Assembly: GCF_014648135.1 (NCBI RefSeq)
Contig: NZ_BMQN01000014.1
Coordinates: 1-64,000 of the forward strand
Length of the DNA stretch: 64,000 nucleotides
Reading direction: 5' to 3'
From: Deinococcus sedimenti
Lineage (GTDB): Bacteria; Deinococcota; Deinococci; Deinococcales; Deinococcaceae
Shown here: positions 36,721 to 45,732 of the stretch, piece by piece
Layout of the letters: every line of letters starts with the position of its first letter
Position numbering within the stretch: position 1 is the first letter of the stretch
Position numbers and translations under genes: made by a program
The notes under the pieces: generated by a model
The model's database searches: none
The model's input: only the letters and a program-made list of their open reading frames with translations
What the model was told of the DNA's origin: nothing

Positions 36721-38322
36721 ATGAACTTCGAGCAGCTGCGCGCCGACCTGATCGGGACCGACACCGTGATCCGCACGCCCTTCGGGGAGCGGCGCGTCAC
36801 GTACGCCGATTACGTCGCGTCGGGCCGCGCGCTGCGCAGCGTCGAGGAACGTGTGGCGACCCTGGCGCTGCCGCTGTACGCGAACACCCACACCGAGGAC
36901 AGCGCCACCGGCGCGCACTCCACGCACCTGACGCATCAGGCGGCCGAGTACGTCAAGGGGCAGCTGGGCGGCGACGCCACCTGCAAGCTGGTGTTCTGCG
37001 GGTCCGGCAGCACGGCGGCCGTGCGGCGCATGCAGGACATCCTGGGCCTGACGGTGGGCGCACACCACCGCGCCGCGATCCTGGCGGGCATGGCGGTGGG
37101 GGAGAGGCCGGTCGTGTTCGTCGGCCCGTACGAGCACCACAGCAACGAGATCAGCTGGCGCGAGACACTGGCCGAGGTCGTGGAGATCCCCCTGTGCGAA
37201 CGCGGGAACCTCGACCTGGACGCGCTGGTCGCCGCGCTGAAGGACCCGCGCTACGCGGGGCGGCCCAAGATCGGGTCGTTCAGCGCCGCGAGCAACGTGA
37301 CCGGCCTGCTGACCGACACCCGCTCGGTGGCGCGCATCCTGCACGCGCAGGGCGCGTACGCGTTCTTCGACTTCGCCGCCAGCGGCCCGTACGTAACCAT
37401 CGACATGAAACCGGGCCGCCCTGACGGGTACGACGCGGTGTTCCTCAGCCCGCACAAGTTCGTGGGTGGCCCCGGCACGCCGGGCCTGCTGTGTTTCCGC
37501 GAGGACCTGTACCGGCTGGCGGTGCCCAGCACGCCGGGGGGCGGCACGGTCCGCTTCGTGAACCGCGAGCGGCAGGTGTACGTGGAGGACATCGAGGCCC
37601 GCGAGGACGCCGGGACGCCCGCGATCCTCGGGAAGATCCGCACGGCGCTGGCCTTCCGCGTCAAGGAGGACCTAGGCGCCCGGCAAATCACCGACCGCGA
37701 GCACGAGCTGTTCGCCCGCGCCCTGACCCGCCTGGGCGCGAATCCCGGCATCCGGCTGCTGGGGAACCTGGAGGCGCCCCGGCTGGCGTTCCTGTCGTTC
37801 CTGACCTTCACGCCCGGCGGGCGGCAGCTGCACCCCCGGCTGGTCGTGCGGCTCCTGAACGACCTGTTCGGCATCCAGGCGCGCGGCGGCTGCGCGTGCG
37901 CCGGGCCATACGGGCACGTCCTGCTGAACGTGGACGACCAGACCAGCGAGCGGGTGCTGCAGTGCGCCCTGAACCACGTGGACAGCGTGAAGCCCGGCTG
38001 GACGCGACTGAACCTCGCGCCGTGGGCGACGGACGAGGAGGTGGAGTTCCTGCTGGACGCCATTGAGTTCGTCGCGGAGCACGGCGAGCGGTTCCTGCCT
38101 CTGTACGACTTCGACTGGGATTCCGGCGCGTGGACGCACCCGGCGGACGCCGCGCCGATGGACCTGTTCGGTGACGCCCGGCCCTGGACGGCAGCGGGCG
38201 CGGTGCCGTACGCGGACTACCTGCGCGAGGCGCGTGCCCTGGCGGCTGGCCTGAGCCCGGCAGGGGAGGGGAGGGCGGTGCCGCCGAACGTGCCGGAGGA
38301 TCTGGTCTTCTTCGCTCACTGA
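36721..38322 (+). CDS. PLP-dependent aminotransferase class V (cysteine desulfurase-like)
   Basis: 533 residues. PLP lysine in SPHKFVGGPGTPGLL. NTHTEDSATGAHSTH and GPYEHHSNEISWRE line the cofactor site. GGCACAGPYG carries cysteines near the position of the desulfurase loop. It resembles SufS/NifS relatives but is about 120 residues longer, with extra C-terminal material. The true substrate is unclear, and no iron-sulfur scaffold gene is adjacent. Leaderless start, strong terminator, hence a single-gene unit. Confidence 0.8.
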   Translation: MNFEQLRADLIGTDTVIRTPFGERRVTYADYVASGRALRSVEERVATLALPLYANTHTEDSATGAHSTHLTHQAAEYVKGQLGGDATCKLVFCGSGSTAAVRRMQDILGLTVGAHHRAAILAGMAVGERPVVFVGPYEHHSNEISWRETLAEVVEIPLCERGNLDLDALVAALKDPRYAGRPKIGSFSAASNVTGLLTDTRSVARILHAQGAYAFFDFAASGPYVTIDMKPGRPDGYDAVFLSPHKFVGGPGTPGLLCFREDLYRLAVPSTPGGGTVRFVNRERQVYVEDIEAREDAGTPAILGKIRTALAFRVKEDLGARQITDREHELFARALTRLGANPGIRLLGNLEAPRLAFLSFLTFTPGGRQLHPRLVVRLLNDLFGIQARGGCACAGPYGHVLLNVDDQTSERVLQCALNHVDSVKPGWTRLNLAPWATDEEVEFLLDAIEFVAEHGERFLPLYDFDWDSGAWTHPADAAPMDLFGDARPWTAAGAVPYADYLREARALAAGLSPAGEGRAVPPNVPEDLVFFAH

Positions 38323-38338
38323 CACAGGAGATCGGGTA

Positions 38339-38382
38339 GCCCTCCGGCGTCCGGCTGGTCTGGACGCCGGAGGGCCTTCTGA
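38339..38382 (+). terminator. Terminator of the aminotransferase gene
   Basis: Perfect 14-bp stem (38339-38352 with 38362-38375), 9-nt loop, then CTTCTG. Confidence 0.7.
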
Positions 38383-38449
38383 TGCAGTCGGCAGGGCTGG
38401 AACCGGTTCGGCTTGCGGGGCAGGATTCGCGCCTCATGGGTAAAGCGTC

Positions 38450-38455
38450 TAAAAT
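38450..38455 (+). promoter_or_regulatory. -10 element of the oxoacid dehydrogenase operon
   Basis: TAAAAT, 5 of 6 consensus. The predicted start near 38462 falls inside the TetR-type operator. The -35 region (TTCGCG at 38426) is poor. Confidence 0.5.
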
Positions 38456-38457
38456 GC

Positions 38458-38471
38458 CTAACGAGCGTTTG
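38458..38471. promoter_or_regulatory. TetR-family (PaaR/FadR-type) operator
   Basis: CTAACGAGCGTTTG fits the palindrome CNAACGNNCGTTNG, which I recall as the site of the Thermus PaaR regulator of phenylacetate and acyl-CoA catabolism. It covers the predicted transcription start of the branched-chain dehydrogenase genes, the right place for a repressor relieved by an acyl-CoA. The regulator gene is not in this window. Confidence 0.65.
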
Positions 38472-38541
38472 CTAGACAGATGAACTTCCGGTCCCTCCCC
38501 CGCCGCGCGGGTGGGGCGCACCGGTCAGGAGGCCCCAGCCC

Positions 38542-39651
38542 ATGATTCAACCCTTCACCCCCGAACCCATCCGCTTCGTCGCGGAAGACGGGACGCCGGT
38601 CCAGCCCCTCCCGGAGCGTTACACGCCCGAGGTGCTGCGCGACCTGCACCGCCTGATGCTCCAGGCGCGTGAATTCGACCGCAAACTCATCACGCTGCTC
38701 CGGCAGGGCCGCACGACCTTCTACGCGCAGTCCAGCGGCATGGAAGCCACCCAGGTGGGCCTCGCCCGCTCGATCCGCGTCGGGCACGACTGGGTCTGGC
38801 CGTACTACCGCGACCACACCCTGGGCCTCGCCATGGGCGTCCCCATGGCCGAACTGATCAGCCAGTGCCTGGGCACGAACAGCGACTCCTGCCGGGGCCG
38901 CCAGATGCCGCACCACTTCGCCGCGCAGCGCCAGAACTTCGTGTCCATCAGCTCTTCCATCGCGTCGCAGGTGCCGCCCGCCGCCGGGAACGCCATGGCG
39001 CAGAAGTACCTCGGCGTGGACGAGATCACCGTCTGCACCTTCGGGGACGGCGCCACCAGCGAGGGCGACTGGCACGCCGGGATGAACATGGCGGGCGCCG
39101 CACAGGCCCCCGCGCTGTTCGTCTGCGAGAACAACCAGTGGGCGATCAGCACCAGCATCCGCGAGCAGACCGCCAGCGAAACCATCCACATCAAGGCCAA
39201 GGCGTACGGCATGCCCGGCTACTACGTGGACGGCAACGACATCATCGCCGTCATGGAAGTCTGCGGATACGCCGCCGAGCAGGTCCGCGGCGGCCAGGGT
39301 CCCGCCCTGGTCGAGTGCCTGACCTACCGCGTGGGCTCGCACAGCAACGCGGACGCGGACGCCGAGAAGCACTACCGCACCCGCGAGGAAGTCGACGCGT
39401 GGCTCGCCCGCGACCCGATCACCCGCCTGGAGAACCTCCTGGCGCACCTGGGCCACCCCGTCACCGCCGAGGACCGCGCCGCGATGATCGCGCAGACGCA
39501 CCGCGAGGTGGACGAACAGGTCCTCGCCGCCGAGGCGACCGGGCAACCCGACTGGCGCATCATGTTCGAGGACGTCTACGCCGACTTGCCCGACCACCTG
39601 CGCCAGCAGGAGGCGTTCCTGCGCGCCGAGCAGACCGGAGGCCGCGCGTGA
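38542..39651 (+). CDS. 2-oxoisovalerate dehydrogenase E1 alpha subunit
   Basis: 369 residues. Thiamine-diphosphate motif [15 protein letters not shown] to ENNQWAIS (GDG to NN). [15 protein letters not shown] and GRQMPHHF shape the active site. The [13 protein letters not shown] phosphorylation-loop region favours the branched-chain type over pyruvate dehydrogenase. It decarboxylates 2-oxoacids from Val, Leu and Ile. GGAGG lies 9 nt before ATG. It is the first gene of a cluster with E1 beta and E2 and is probably repressed by a TetR protein. Confidence 0.9.
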   Translation: MIQPFTPEPIRFVAEDGTPVQPLPERYTPEVLRDLHRLMLQAREFDRKLITLLRQGRTTFYAQSSGMEATQVGLARSIRVGHDWVWPYYRDHTLGLAMGVPMAELISQCLGTNSDSCRGRQMPHHFAAQRQNFVSISSSIASQVPPAAGNAMAQKYLGVDEITVCTFGDGATSEGDWHAGMNMAGAAQAPALFVCENNQWAISTSIREQTASETIHIKAKAYGMPGYYVDGNDIIAVMEVCGYAAEQVRGGQGPALVECLTYRVGSHSNADADAEKHYRTREEVDAWLARDPITRLENLLAHLGHPVTAEDRAAMIAQTHREVDEQVLAAEATGQPDWRIMFEDVYADLPDHLRQQEAFLRAEQTGGRA

Positions 39652-40667
39652 CCGCCACCCAGACCCGCCCGGAGGCTGCCCCCATGACGACCGGCCGAAC
39701 CATCAACCTCATCCAGGCCGTCACCGAGGCCATCGCCGAGGAGATGGAACGCGACCAGCGCGTCGTGCTGTTCGGCGAGGACGTCGGCGCGCGCGGCGGC
39801 GTGTTCATGGCCACCGCCGGACTGCAGGAACGCTTCGGTAGAAATCGCGTCTTCGACACGCCCCTCAGTGAGGCCAGCATCGTCGGCGCCGCCGTCGGCA
39901 TGGCCGTGCGCGGCCTGCGCCCCATCGCAGAAATCCAGTTCGCGGACTACATGGGCCCCGGCTTCGACCAGATCATCTCGCAGGCCGCCAAGATCCGCTA
40001 CCGGTCGGCCGGGCAGTTCACGGCCCCCATGGTCATCCGCACGCCCTCGGGCGGCGGCGTGAAGGGCGGGCACCACCACAGCCAGAGCCCCGAGAGCTAC
40101 TACACCCACACCCCGGGCCTGAAGGTCGTCATGCCCAGCACCCCCTACGACGCCAAGGGCCTGCTGAAGGCCGCGCTGCGCGGCGAGGACCCCGTCATCT
40201 ACTTCGAACCCAAACGCCTCTACCGCGCCGCCAAGGGCGAGGTGCCCGACCACGACTACGTCGTGAAACTCGGCGAGGCCGCCATCCGCCGCGAGGGGAG
40301 CGACCTGAGCCTCATCGGCTACGGTGGCGTGATGCCCGACCTGGAGAAGGCCGCCGACGCCCTGGCCGCCGAGGGCGTCAGCGTCGAGGTCATCGACCTG
40401 CGCTCGCTGGTCCCCTGGGACCGCGACCGCGTCCTGACCAGCGTCCAGAAGACCGGCCGGGCCGTCCTCGTCAGCGAGGCCCCACGCATCAGCAACTTCA
40501 TGGGCGAGGTCGCTTACGTCATCCAGGAGCAGGCCTTCGATTATCTGACCGCCCCGGTTGGGCAGGTGGCGGGCTTCGACACGCCGTACCCGTACGTGCA
40601 GGACAAGGTGTACCTGCCCGGCGCGAACCGCATCGTCGCGGCCTGCGTGCAGGCCCTCAACTACTGA
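39648..40667 (+). CDS. 2-oxoisovalerate dehydrogenase E1 beta subunit
   Basis: 339 residues from GTG 39648, which overlaps the E1 alpha stop (GTGA) and has GGAGG 6 nt before it. [49 protein letters not shown] and [19 protein letters not shown] are the usual beta-subunit segments, and [12 protein letters not shown] is in the C-terminal domain. It forms the alpha2-beta2 decarboxylase with the preceding gene. An ATG 36 nt in is an alternative. Confidence 0.92.
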   Translation: MTATQTRPEAAPMTTGRTINLIQAVTEAIAEEMERDQRVVLFGEDVGARGGVFMATAGLQERFGRNRVFDTPLSEASIVGAAVGMAVRGLRPIAEIQFADYMGPGFDQIISQAAKIRYRSAGQFTAPMVIRTPSGGGVKGGHHHSQSPESYYTHTPGLKVVMPSTPYDAKGLLKAALRGEDPVIYFEPKRLYRAAKGEVPDHDYVVKLGEAAIRREGSDLSLIGYGGVMPDLEKAADALAAEGVSVEVIDLRSLVPWDRDRVLTSVQKTGRAVLVSEAPRISNFMGEVAYVIQEQAFDYLTAPVGQVAGFDTPYPYVQDKVYLPGANRIVAACVQALNY

Positions 40668-40696
40668 CCCCACCCCCTGGCCCCTAAGCTGTCTCC

Positions 40697-40930
40697 ATGC
40701 GACCTGACCTGCTGCGCCCCCTGCTGGGCACCCTGGGCCTGCTGATCGGCTTCACGCTGTACGCCCTCGCGGGCAAACTCGCCGAACCCTGGCAGAGCGT
40801 CGCCATCGGCGGCATGTTCGCCCTGCTGGGCCTGGGCGCCTGGGTGTATGCCCGCGGGGAACGCTGGATTCAGGGACTGGGCCTGCTGCTGCTCATCTAC
40901 GGACTGCTGCGCGCCACCGTGCTGCGCTGA
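40697..40930 (+). CDS. Small membrane protein, unknown function
   Basis: 77 residues with two or three hydrophobic helices (LLGTLGLLIGFTLYALAG, IGGMFALLGLGAWVYA, GLGLLLLIYGLL). ATG lies 6 nt after TAAGCT, so it is probably leaderless and has its own promoter although it lies between E1 beta and E2. No family recognised. Confidence 0.6.
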   Translation: MRPDLLRPLLGTLGLLIGFTLYALAGKLAEPWQSVAIGGMFALLGLGAWVYARGERWIQGLGLLLLIYGLLRATVLR

Positions 40931-41093
40931 ACCGACACACCACCGCGTTTCTCCGTTCCGTGGCCGTGAGGAAAGCACTCCCGTCCACTCCACTCCAAAC
41001 CGCTGTGCATCACGGTTTCTCGCTCCGCTCGGGTCAGGGGCTTTCGGGAACACCGCCCTCAAGACCCCTGACCACCGATCAACGAGGTATTCC
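40931..41093 (+). other. Intergenic region before the E2 gene
   Basis: No gene. It holds an 8-bp perfect stem GTCAGGGG/CCCCTGAC (41033-41040, 41065-41072) with a 24-nt loop ending 21 nt before E2. It might attenuate E2 expression or be neutral. Confidence 0.35.
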
Positions 41094-42554
41094 ATGAAAG
41101 AAGTGCTGCTGCCCGAACTGGCCGAGAGCGTCGTCGAGGGCGAAATCCTGAAGTGGCTGGTGCAGGAGGGCGACACCATCGCCCTGGAACAACCCCTGTG
41201 CGAGGTCATGACCGACAAGGTCACCGTGGAACTCCCCAGCCCGGTCGCCGGGGTGCTCAGCAAGCGCCTCGCGGGCGAGGGGGACGTCGTGGCCGTGCAC
41301 GCCGCCATCGCCCTGATCGACGAGACCGGCGGGGCCGCCCCCGCTGCCACCGCACCCGCTGCTGCGCCGCTGAGCACGCAGGCGCAGGAGGAACGCGAGC
41401 AGGTGGGCGGCAGCATCGTCGAGGCCGGACACCTTCAGAACAAGGCGGATGACGATTCCACCAGCCTCTTCAAGGCGTTCTCCAGTGACGAGAAGGTGCA
41501 GGTGCAGGGCCTCGGCGCGCGCCAGCCCGCCGCGCCCGCCGCACCCACCCAGCCGACCCGCGCGGACGGCCGCGTGCTGGCCGTGCCCGCCGCGCGGCAG
41601 CTGGCGCGTGAACTGAACCTCGACCTGACGCAGGTGCGCGGCAGTGGCCCCAACGGCCGCATCCGCGTGAGCGACGTGCTGGCCCACCAGGGCATCAACC
41701 AGGGTCAGGCCGCCCCCGCGCAGACGGCTGCCTCGGCTCCGGCCCCCGCGCAGGCCGCCCAGCCCGCCGCTGCCCCCGCGAAAGCCCCCGCCGCGGGCGG
41801 CATGCCCGTCGCGCCCGTGCAGTACCGCACGCCCAAAGGCTACGAGCACCTCGAGGACCGCGTGCCGCTGCGGGGCATGCGCCGCGCCATCAGCAACCAG
41901 ATGCAGGCCAGCCACCTGTACACCGTCCGCACCCTGACCGTGGACGAGGTGAACCTCAGCAAACTCGTCGAGTTCCGCGCCCGCGTCAAGGAAGACGCCG
42001 CCGCGGCGGGCGTGAAACTCTCGTACCTGCCGTTCATCTTCAAGGCCGTCGCCGTCGCGCTGCGCAAGTTCCCCAGCCTGAACACCAGCTTCGACGAGGC
42101 CACCCAGGAGATCGTCCAGAAGCGCTACTACAACATCGGCATGGCCGTCGCCACCGACGCGGGCCTGACCGTGCCCGTCCTGAAGGACGTGAACCACAAG
42201 AGCGTCTTCGACCTCGCCCGGGAAGTCAGCGACCTCGCCGCGCGCGCCCAGGGCGGCAAACTCCAGGCGGACGAACTGGCGGGCAGCACCTTCAGCGTCA
42301 CGAACATCGGCTCGATCGGCGCGCTGTTCTCCTTCCCGATCATCAACGTGCCCGACGCCGCCATCCTCGGCATCCACTCCATCCAGAAGCGGCCCATCGT
42401 GGACGAGTACGACAACATCGTCGTGGCGCACATGATGTACCTCAGCCTGTCCTTCGACCACCGCCTCGTGGACGGCGCGGAAGCCGCGCGCTTCTGCAAG
42501 GAAGTCATCCGCCTGCTCGAAAACCCGGACCGGCTGATGCTCGAAGCCATGTAA
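41094..42554 (+). CDS. Dihydrolipoamide acyltransferase E2 of the branched-chain complex
   Basis: 486 residues. Lipoyl domain (about 1-78) with the lipoylated Lys in MTDKVTVELPSP. An Ala/Pro-rich linker is followed by the peripheral-subunit-binding domain (AVPAARQLARELNLDL to GRIRVSDVL). The catalytic domain ends with SFDHRLVDGAEAARF, whose His and Asp catalyse acyl transfer. Spacing and order point to the branched-chain complex with the E1 genes upstream. No E3 gene is in this window. ATG 41094 has CGAGG 9 nt upstream. Confidence 0.92.
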   Translation: MKEVLLPELAESVVEGEILKWLVQEGDTIALEQPLCEVMTDKVTVELPSPVAGVLSKRLAGEGDVVAVHAAIALIDETGGAAPAATAPAAAPLSTQAQEEREQVGGSIVEAGHLQNKADDDSTSLFKAFSSDEKVQVQGLGARQPAAPAAPTQPTRADGRVLAVPAARQLARELNLDLTQVRGSGPNGRIRVSDVLAHQGINQGQAAPAQTAASAPAPAQAAQPAAAPAKAPAAGGMPVAPVQYRTPKGYEHLEDRVPLRGMRRAISNQMQASHLYTVRTLTVDEVNLSKLVEFRARVKEDAAAAGVKLSYLPFIFKAVAVALRKFPSLNTSFDEATQEIVQKRYYNIGMAVATDAGLTVPVLKDVNHKSVFDLAREVSDLAARAQGGKLQADELAGSTFSVTNIGSIGALFSFPIINVPDAAILGIHSIQKRPIVDEYDNIVVAHMMYLSLSFDHRLVDGAEAARFCKEVIRLLENPDRLMLEAM

Positions 42555-42600
42555 GCGAACGTCTGACTCTGCTGTGGACTGAGGTGGCAGGGGTCGGAGA

Positions 42601-42702
42601 GTCTGAAAGTCCAAGGGTCTGAAAGTCGAAGGGTTTAGGAAGCGCGTGCGGCAGCTCCTGTTCTCTGGGCATTCAGACCTTTGGACCCTTGGACCTTTGG
42701 AC
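42601..42702. repeat. Short direct and inverted repeats between E2 and the next gene
   Basis: GTCTGAAAGTCCAAGG is followed directly by GTCTGAAAGTCGAAGG (42601-42632). About 60 bp later a related run appears in inverted orientation (CAGACCTTTGGACCCTTGG, 42674-42692). The core TCCAAGGGTC occurs on both sides. It looks like a small intergenic repeat family or a long imperfect hairpin. Confidence 0.55.
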
Positions 42703-42786
42703 GCCCGCCGCTCTCTTCCTCTCGCATGAAGGGCTCCTGAGGCGCCTCGCATCTTCCCGCTGGCCGGGGCGGCGCAAGCTGAGGGC

Positions 42787-42969
42787 ATGAGCGACGAGCA
42801 GAAGACCGGGTACGACCCCGCCAACACCAGCCCCGCCGAGGGCCAGAGCCACGCGATTCCCGAGCAGGCGAAAGGCAAGGACCCGAACATCGACCCGGCC
42901 GCGAAACCCGAACCTGCCGAGGGCGGCCGGGACGAGGTGGAGGGCGACAGCACGTCCGGCCAGTCCTGA
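42787..42969 (+). CDS. Small hydrophilic, probably disordered protein
   Basis: 60 residues, rich in Glu, Pro, Ala, Asp and Ser; no hydrophobic core, no motif. It could be a stress-related disordered protein, but nothing in the sequence proves it. ATG lies 6 nt after CAAGCT, a weak leaderless signal. The stop is 5 bp before the nth-like gene, so co-transcription is likely. Confidence 0.5.
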   Translation: MSDEQKTGYDPANTSPAEGQSHAIPEQAKGKDPNIDPAAKPEPAEGGRDEVEGDSTSGQS

Positions 42970-42973
42970 GGCT

Positions 42974-43699
42974 GTGACCGAAACGACGACCCTGAACGTG
43001 GCCCGCCCGGATGACGAGCGGGCCGCGCTCCTCGTGTGGATCAAGGACACGCTGCGGCCCGAGTACGGCGAGCGGCCCCTGAAGCCCCGCCGGGAGCCGC
43101 TGCACGAACTGATCAGCACGATCCTCTCGCAGCGCACCACGCACGCCGACGAGGAAGCCGCGTACCGGGAACTGCGGACGCTGGGCGACTGGAACGCCAT
43201 CATCGCCGCGCCCGTGGAGACCGTGGCGCACGCCATCCGCCGCAGCAACTACCCCGACAGCAAGGCCCCGCGCATCCAGGCGACCCTGGCCGCGCTGCGC
43301 GACTCGCCCGGCGGGTACGACCTGAACTTCCTGCGCGCCCTGCCCGTCAGGGACGCCCTGACGTTCCTGACGGACCTGCCCGGTGTGGGCATCAAGACCG
43401 CCAGTCTGGTGCTGTTGTTCAATTTCGCCCGCCCGGTCTTCCCGGTCGATACGCACGTGCACCGCGTCACGACCCGCGTGGGCGCCATCCCGAAGATGGG
43501 CGAACAGGCCGCGCACCGCGCCCTCCTGAAGCTCCTGCCGCCCGACCCGGCGTTCCTGTACGAACTGCACGTGAACCTGCTGCGGCACGGCCAGCGGGTG
43601 TGCTCGTGGTACGACCCGAAGTGCGGCGCGTGCGTGCTGCACTCCCGCTGCGACGCCCACGCGCAGTACGGGGATGGGGTGCCCGCCTGGAAGGGGTGA
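42974..43699 (+). CDS. Endonuclease III-like DNA glycosylase
   Basis: 241 residues. Helix-hairpin-helix LPGVGIKTASLVLLF with the catalytic Lys, catalytic Asp in FPVDTHVHRVTTR, and the iron-sulfur cluster ligands C-x6-C-x2-C-x5-C at CSWYDPKCGACVLHSRC. Removes oxidised pyrimidines with AP-lyase activity. Deinococcus carries several Nth paralogues of differing substrate preference, so the exact specificity is open. GTG start 5 bp after the preceding small gene. Confidence 0.9.
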   Translation: MTETTTLNVARPDDERAALLVWIKDTLRPEYGERPLKPRREPLHELISTILSQRTTHADEEAAYRELRTLGDWNAIIAAPVETVAHAIRRSNYPDSKAPRIQATLAALRDSPGGYDLNFLRALPVRDALTFLTDLPGVGIKTASLVLLFNFARPVFPVDTHVHRVTTRVGAIPKMGEQAAHRALLKLLPPDPAFLYELHVNLLRHGQRVCSWYDPKCGACVLHSRCDAHAQYGDGVPAWKG

Positions 43700-43736
43700 G
43701 GCAGCAGGTCTCTATCTGCCGTGTCACGCTGGGGGC

Positions 43737-44528
43737 ATGTGGCGATGGCTGCTGCTCCTGCTGATCGTCCCGGCGACCCTGTACGCCGTGACAGGTGGGT
43801 CGGTGGGGCCCCCGCCGCCGCTGGAGGTGCACCACGTGACCCCCGTGACCCTGCCGGAACCCCGTGACCTTCCCGAACTGCTGGCCCGCCTGGACGCCTG
43901 GGTGGCGCGTGAGGTTCCCCGGCACCACGCCACGCTGCGCCCCGGCGTGACGGACGCCGCGCTGGACGCCTTCGAGGAGCGGCAGGGCGTGACGCTCCCA
44001 GAAGCCCTGCGCGCCCTGTACCGCTGGCATGACGGGGGCGCCCTGTTCGGCCTGCAGTTCCTGCGCCTGGAACGACTGGCCTCGGATCGGGGCCTCTATG
44101 CGGAAGTGGCGGCCGATCACATGACCGATCTGGACGAGGTCGTGGTGTCGCACCCGCCCGGCGCGATCCGCCTGCTGTACGCCACGGGCGACTGGCTGCC
44201 GTTCCTGCACGATGGGGGCGGCAACCACGTGGCGATTGACCTGCATCCCGGCCCGGCGGGGCGGGTTGGGCAGGTCATCACGGTCGGCCCGGACGAGGAC
44301 GACCGTTACGTGCTGGCGTCCGACCTCGACACCTTCCTGCGCGAGTACCTGCGCCGCCTGGAAGCAGGGCAGGTCACGGTGCGCCGTTTGGGCGGGTACG
44401 CGACCGAGACCTGGGAGGTGCGCCTGCAGGAGCCGGGCGGGCGTGCCCCGGACACGTACGGGTTGCTGGCCCACCTGTTCCCTGGATTCGGCGCGGCTCC
44501 CGAGCGTATGGGTGCCCGCCGCCACTGA
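43737..44528 (+). CDS. SMI1/KNR4 family protein with N-terminal membrane segment
   Basis: 263 residues. MWRWLLLLLIVPATLYAVTG is a signal peptide or anchor. The domain at about 65-230 shows LPEALRALYRWHDGG, GDWLPFLHDGGGNHVAIDL and GRVGQVITVGPD, the SMI1/KNR4 (SUKH) pattern. In bacteria this fold is common among toxin-immunity proteins, but no polymorphic toxin gene is adjacent, so housekeeping use is equally possible. Confidence 0.75.
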   Translation: MWRWLLLLLIVPATLYAVTGGSVGPPPPLEVHHVTPVTLPEPRDLPELLARLDAWVAREVPRHHATLRPGVTDAALDAFEERQGVTLPEALRALYRWHDGGALFGLQFLRLERLASDRGLYAEVAADHMTDLDEVVVSHPPGAIRLLYATGDWLPFLHDGGGNHVAIDLHPGPAGRVGQVITVGPDEDDRYVLASDLDTFLREYLRRLEAGQVTVRRLGGYATETWEVRLQEPGGRAPDTYGLLAHLFPGFGAAPERMGARRH

Positions 44529-44538
44529 GCCGTTCTTC

Positions 44539-45630
44539 TCACTCTGGGTCGGTGTACCGGCGGAGTTCCTGGGGGGTGTGGCCGGTCCAGGCTTTCAGGG
44601 CGCGGCGGAAGCTGCGGGCGTCGCTGAAGCCCAGGCGTTGCGCCACCGTCTCGGTCGAGTCCGGGGTGTGGGTCAGCCACTCGCGGGCCTCGTCGAGAAG
44701 GACCCCGGCCCGGACCTCGCGGAAGGTGGTGCCCAGGCGGGACAGGCGGTGGCGGACCGTGCGGGGGTGCAGGCCCAGCAGCGCGGCGACGGTGCCCAGG
44801 TCCCGGTCGTGGGGCGGCTGGAGGCGCAGGCAGTCGCGCAGCTGCGCGTCGAAGGTGTGATCCGGCTGCGGGGGGGCCGTGTGGGTCAGGCGGCCGCACC
44901 ACGCCAGGGCGTCGCGGTGCGTGGCGGGGTCGGCGCGCAGCAGGGGCAGGGTCAGCCACGCGCCGGGCAGAACGACGGTGCTGTGCGGCGCGCCGAACGT
45001 GACGGGGCCGAACGCGGCGTGGTAGCGCAGGCGCCCGTCCAGCGGTGGGGGCGGCCCGGTCAGGTCGGTGCGGTGGGGGCGCAGGTCGCGCCCGGTCTCC
45101 TGGCGGAGGATGCCGAGCAGGCTGGCGATGAATTCCTCGGTCAGGAAGCGTTCCACGTCGGCGTGCAGTTCCGCTCCGGCGCGCAGGTGCAGGTGCAGTT
45201 CGCCCGCGTGCTGGGTGGCGCGCAGGATCAGCGGCGTGCCGATCAGGTGCTGGAAGCGCAGGCCGATGTGCAGGGCGTCCCCGACGGTGGGGGCGGTCAT
45301 CATGGCGAACCCGGCGGGGCCGAAGGCGGTCAGGGTCTGCGCGGCGCCGATCTCGATGCCGGGTGCGTGGGGGGGCAGGCCGGGCAGGGCCGCGCGGATC
45401 AGGGTGTTCACCTGCGGGGCGTTCAGTTGCGGTGGGGGTTGCGCGGCGTCCAGTTCCGCCCGCCAGTGCCGCAGCTGCCGCGTCAGGGGGTGCGTGGGGG
45501 GGAGGTCGCGCGTGGCGCCGAGCAGGGCGCGCCACAGGACGGGCGCGAACCGCAGCGGGCGCGGCGGCGCCTGGACTGCTGATGGCGGGTGCGGCTGGCT
45601 GTCCGGTCCGGTCTCCCGATCATTGCCCAT
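44539..45630 (-). CDS. AraC family transcriptional regulator (VirS-like)
   Basis: 363 residues. The N-terminal arabinose-binding-like domain of the VirS/OruR type shows MMTAPTVGDALHIGLRF. A C-terminal pair of helix-turn-helix motifs is seen at RDLGTVAALLGLHPRTVRHRL and ETVAQRLGFSDARSFRRALK, ending with WTGHTPQELRR. GGGGGA lies 4 nt before ATG 45630. It is divergent from the flavin monooxygenase and SDR genes and probably controls them through the 102-bp gap. Confidence 0.86.
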   Translation of the reverse strand: MGNDRETGPDSQPHPPSAVQAPPRPLRFAPVLWRALLGATRDLPPTHPLTRQLRHWRAELDAAQPPPQLNAPQVNTLIRAALPGLPPHAPGIEIGAAQTLTAFGPAGFAMMTAPTVGDALHIGLRFQHLIGTPLILRATQHAGELHLHLRAGAELHADVERFLTEEFIASLLGILRQETGRDLRPHRTDLTGPPPPLDGRLRYHAAFGPVTFGAPHSTVVLPGAWLTLPLLRADPATHRDALAWCGRLTHTAPPQPDHTFDAQLRDCLRLQPPHDRDLGTVAALLGLHPRTVRHRLSRLGTTFREVRAGVLLDEAREWLTHTPDSTETVAQRLGFSDARSFRRALKAWTGHTPQELRRYTDPE

Positions 45631-45732
45631 TCGGTCCCCCTGGCGCTCCAGTGTAACCCTGGGCGCGCGCTGGGCCGCGTGATTCCATACCGGCACCCTC
45701 GCCCGGCCGGTCCGGGGAGACCGGAGGCACAC

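Noticed and set aside
43737..44528. SMI1/KNR4 gene as immunity gene of a polymorphic toxin system
   Set aside because: No toxin, no secretion gene and no array of immunity genes adjacent; the protein has its own N-terminal membrane segment.
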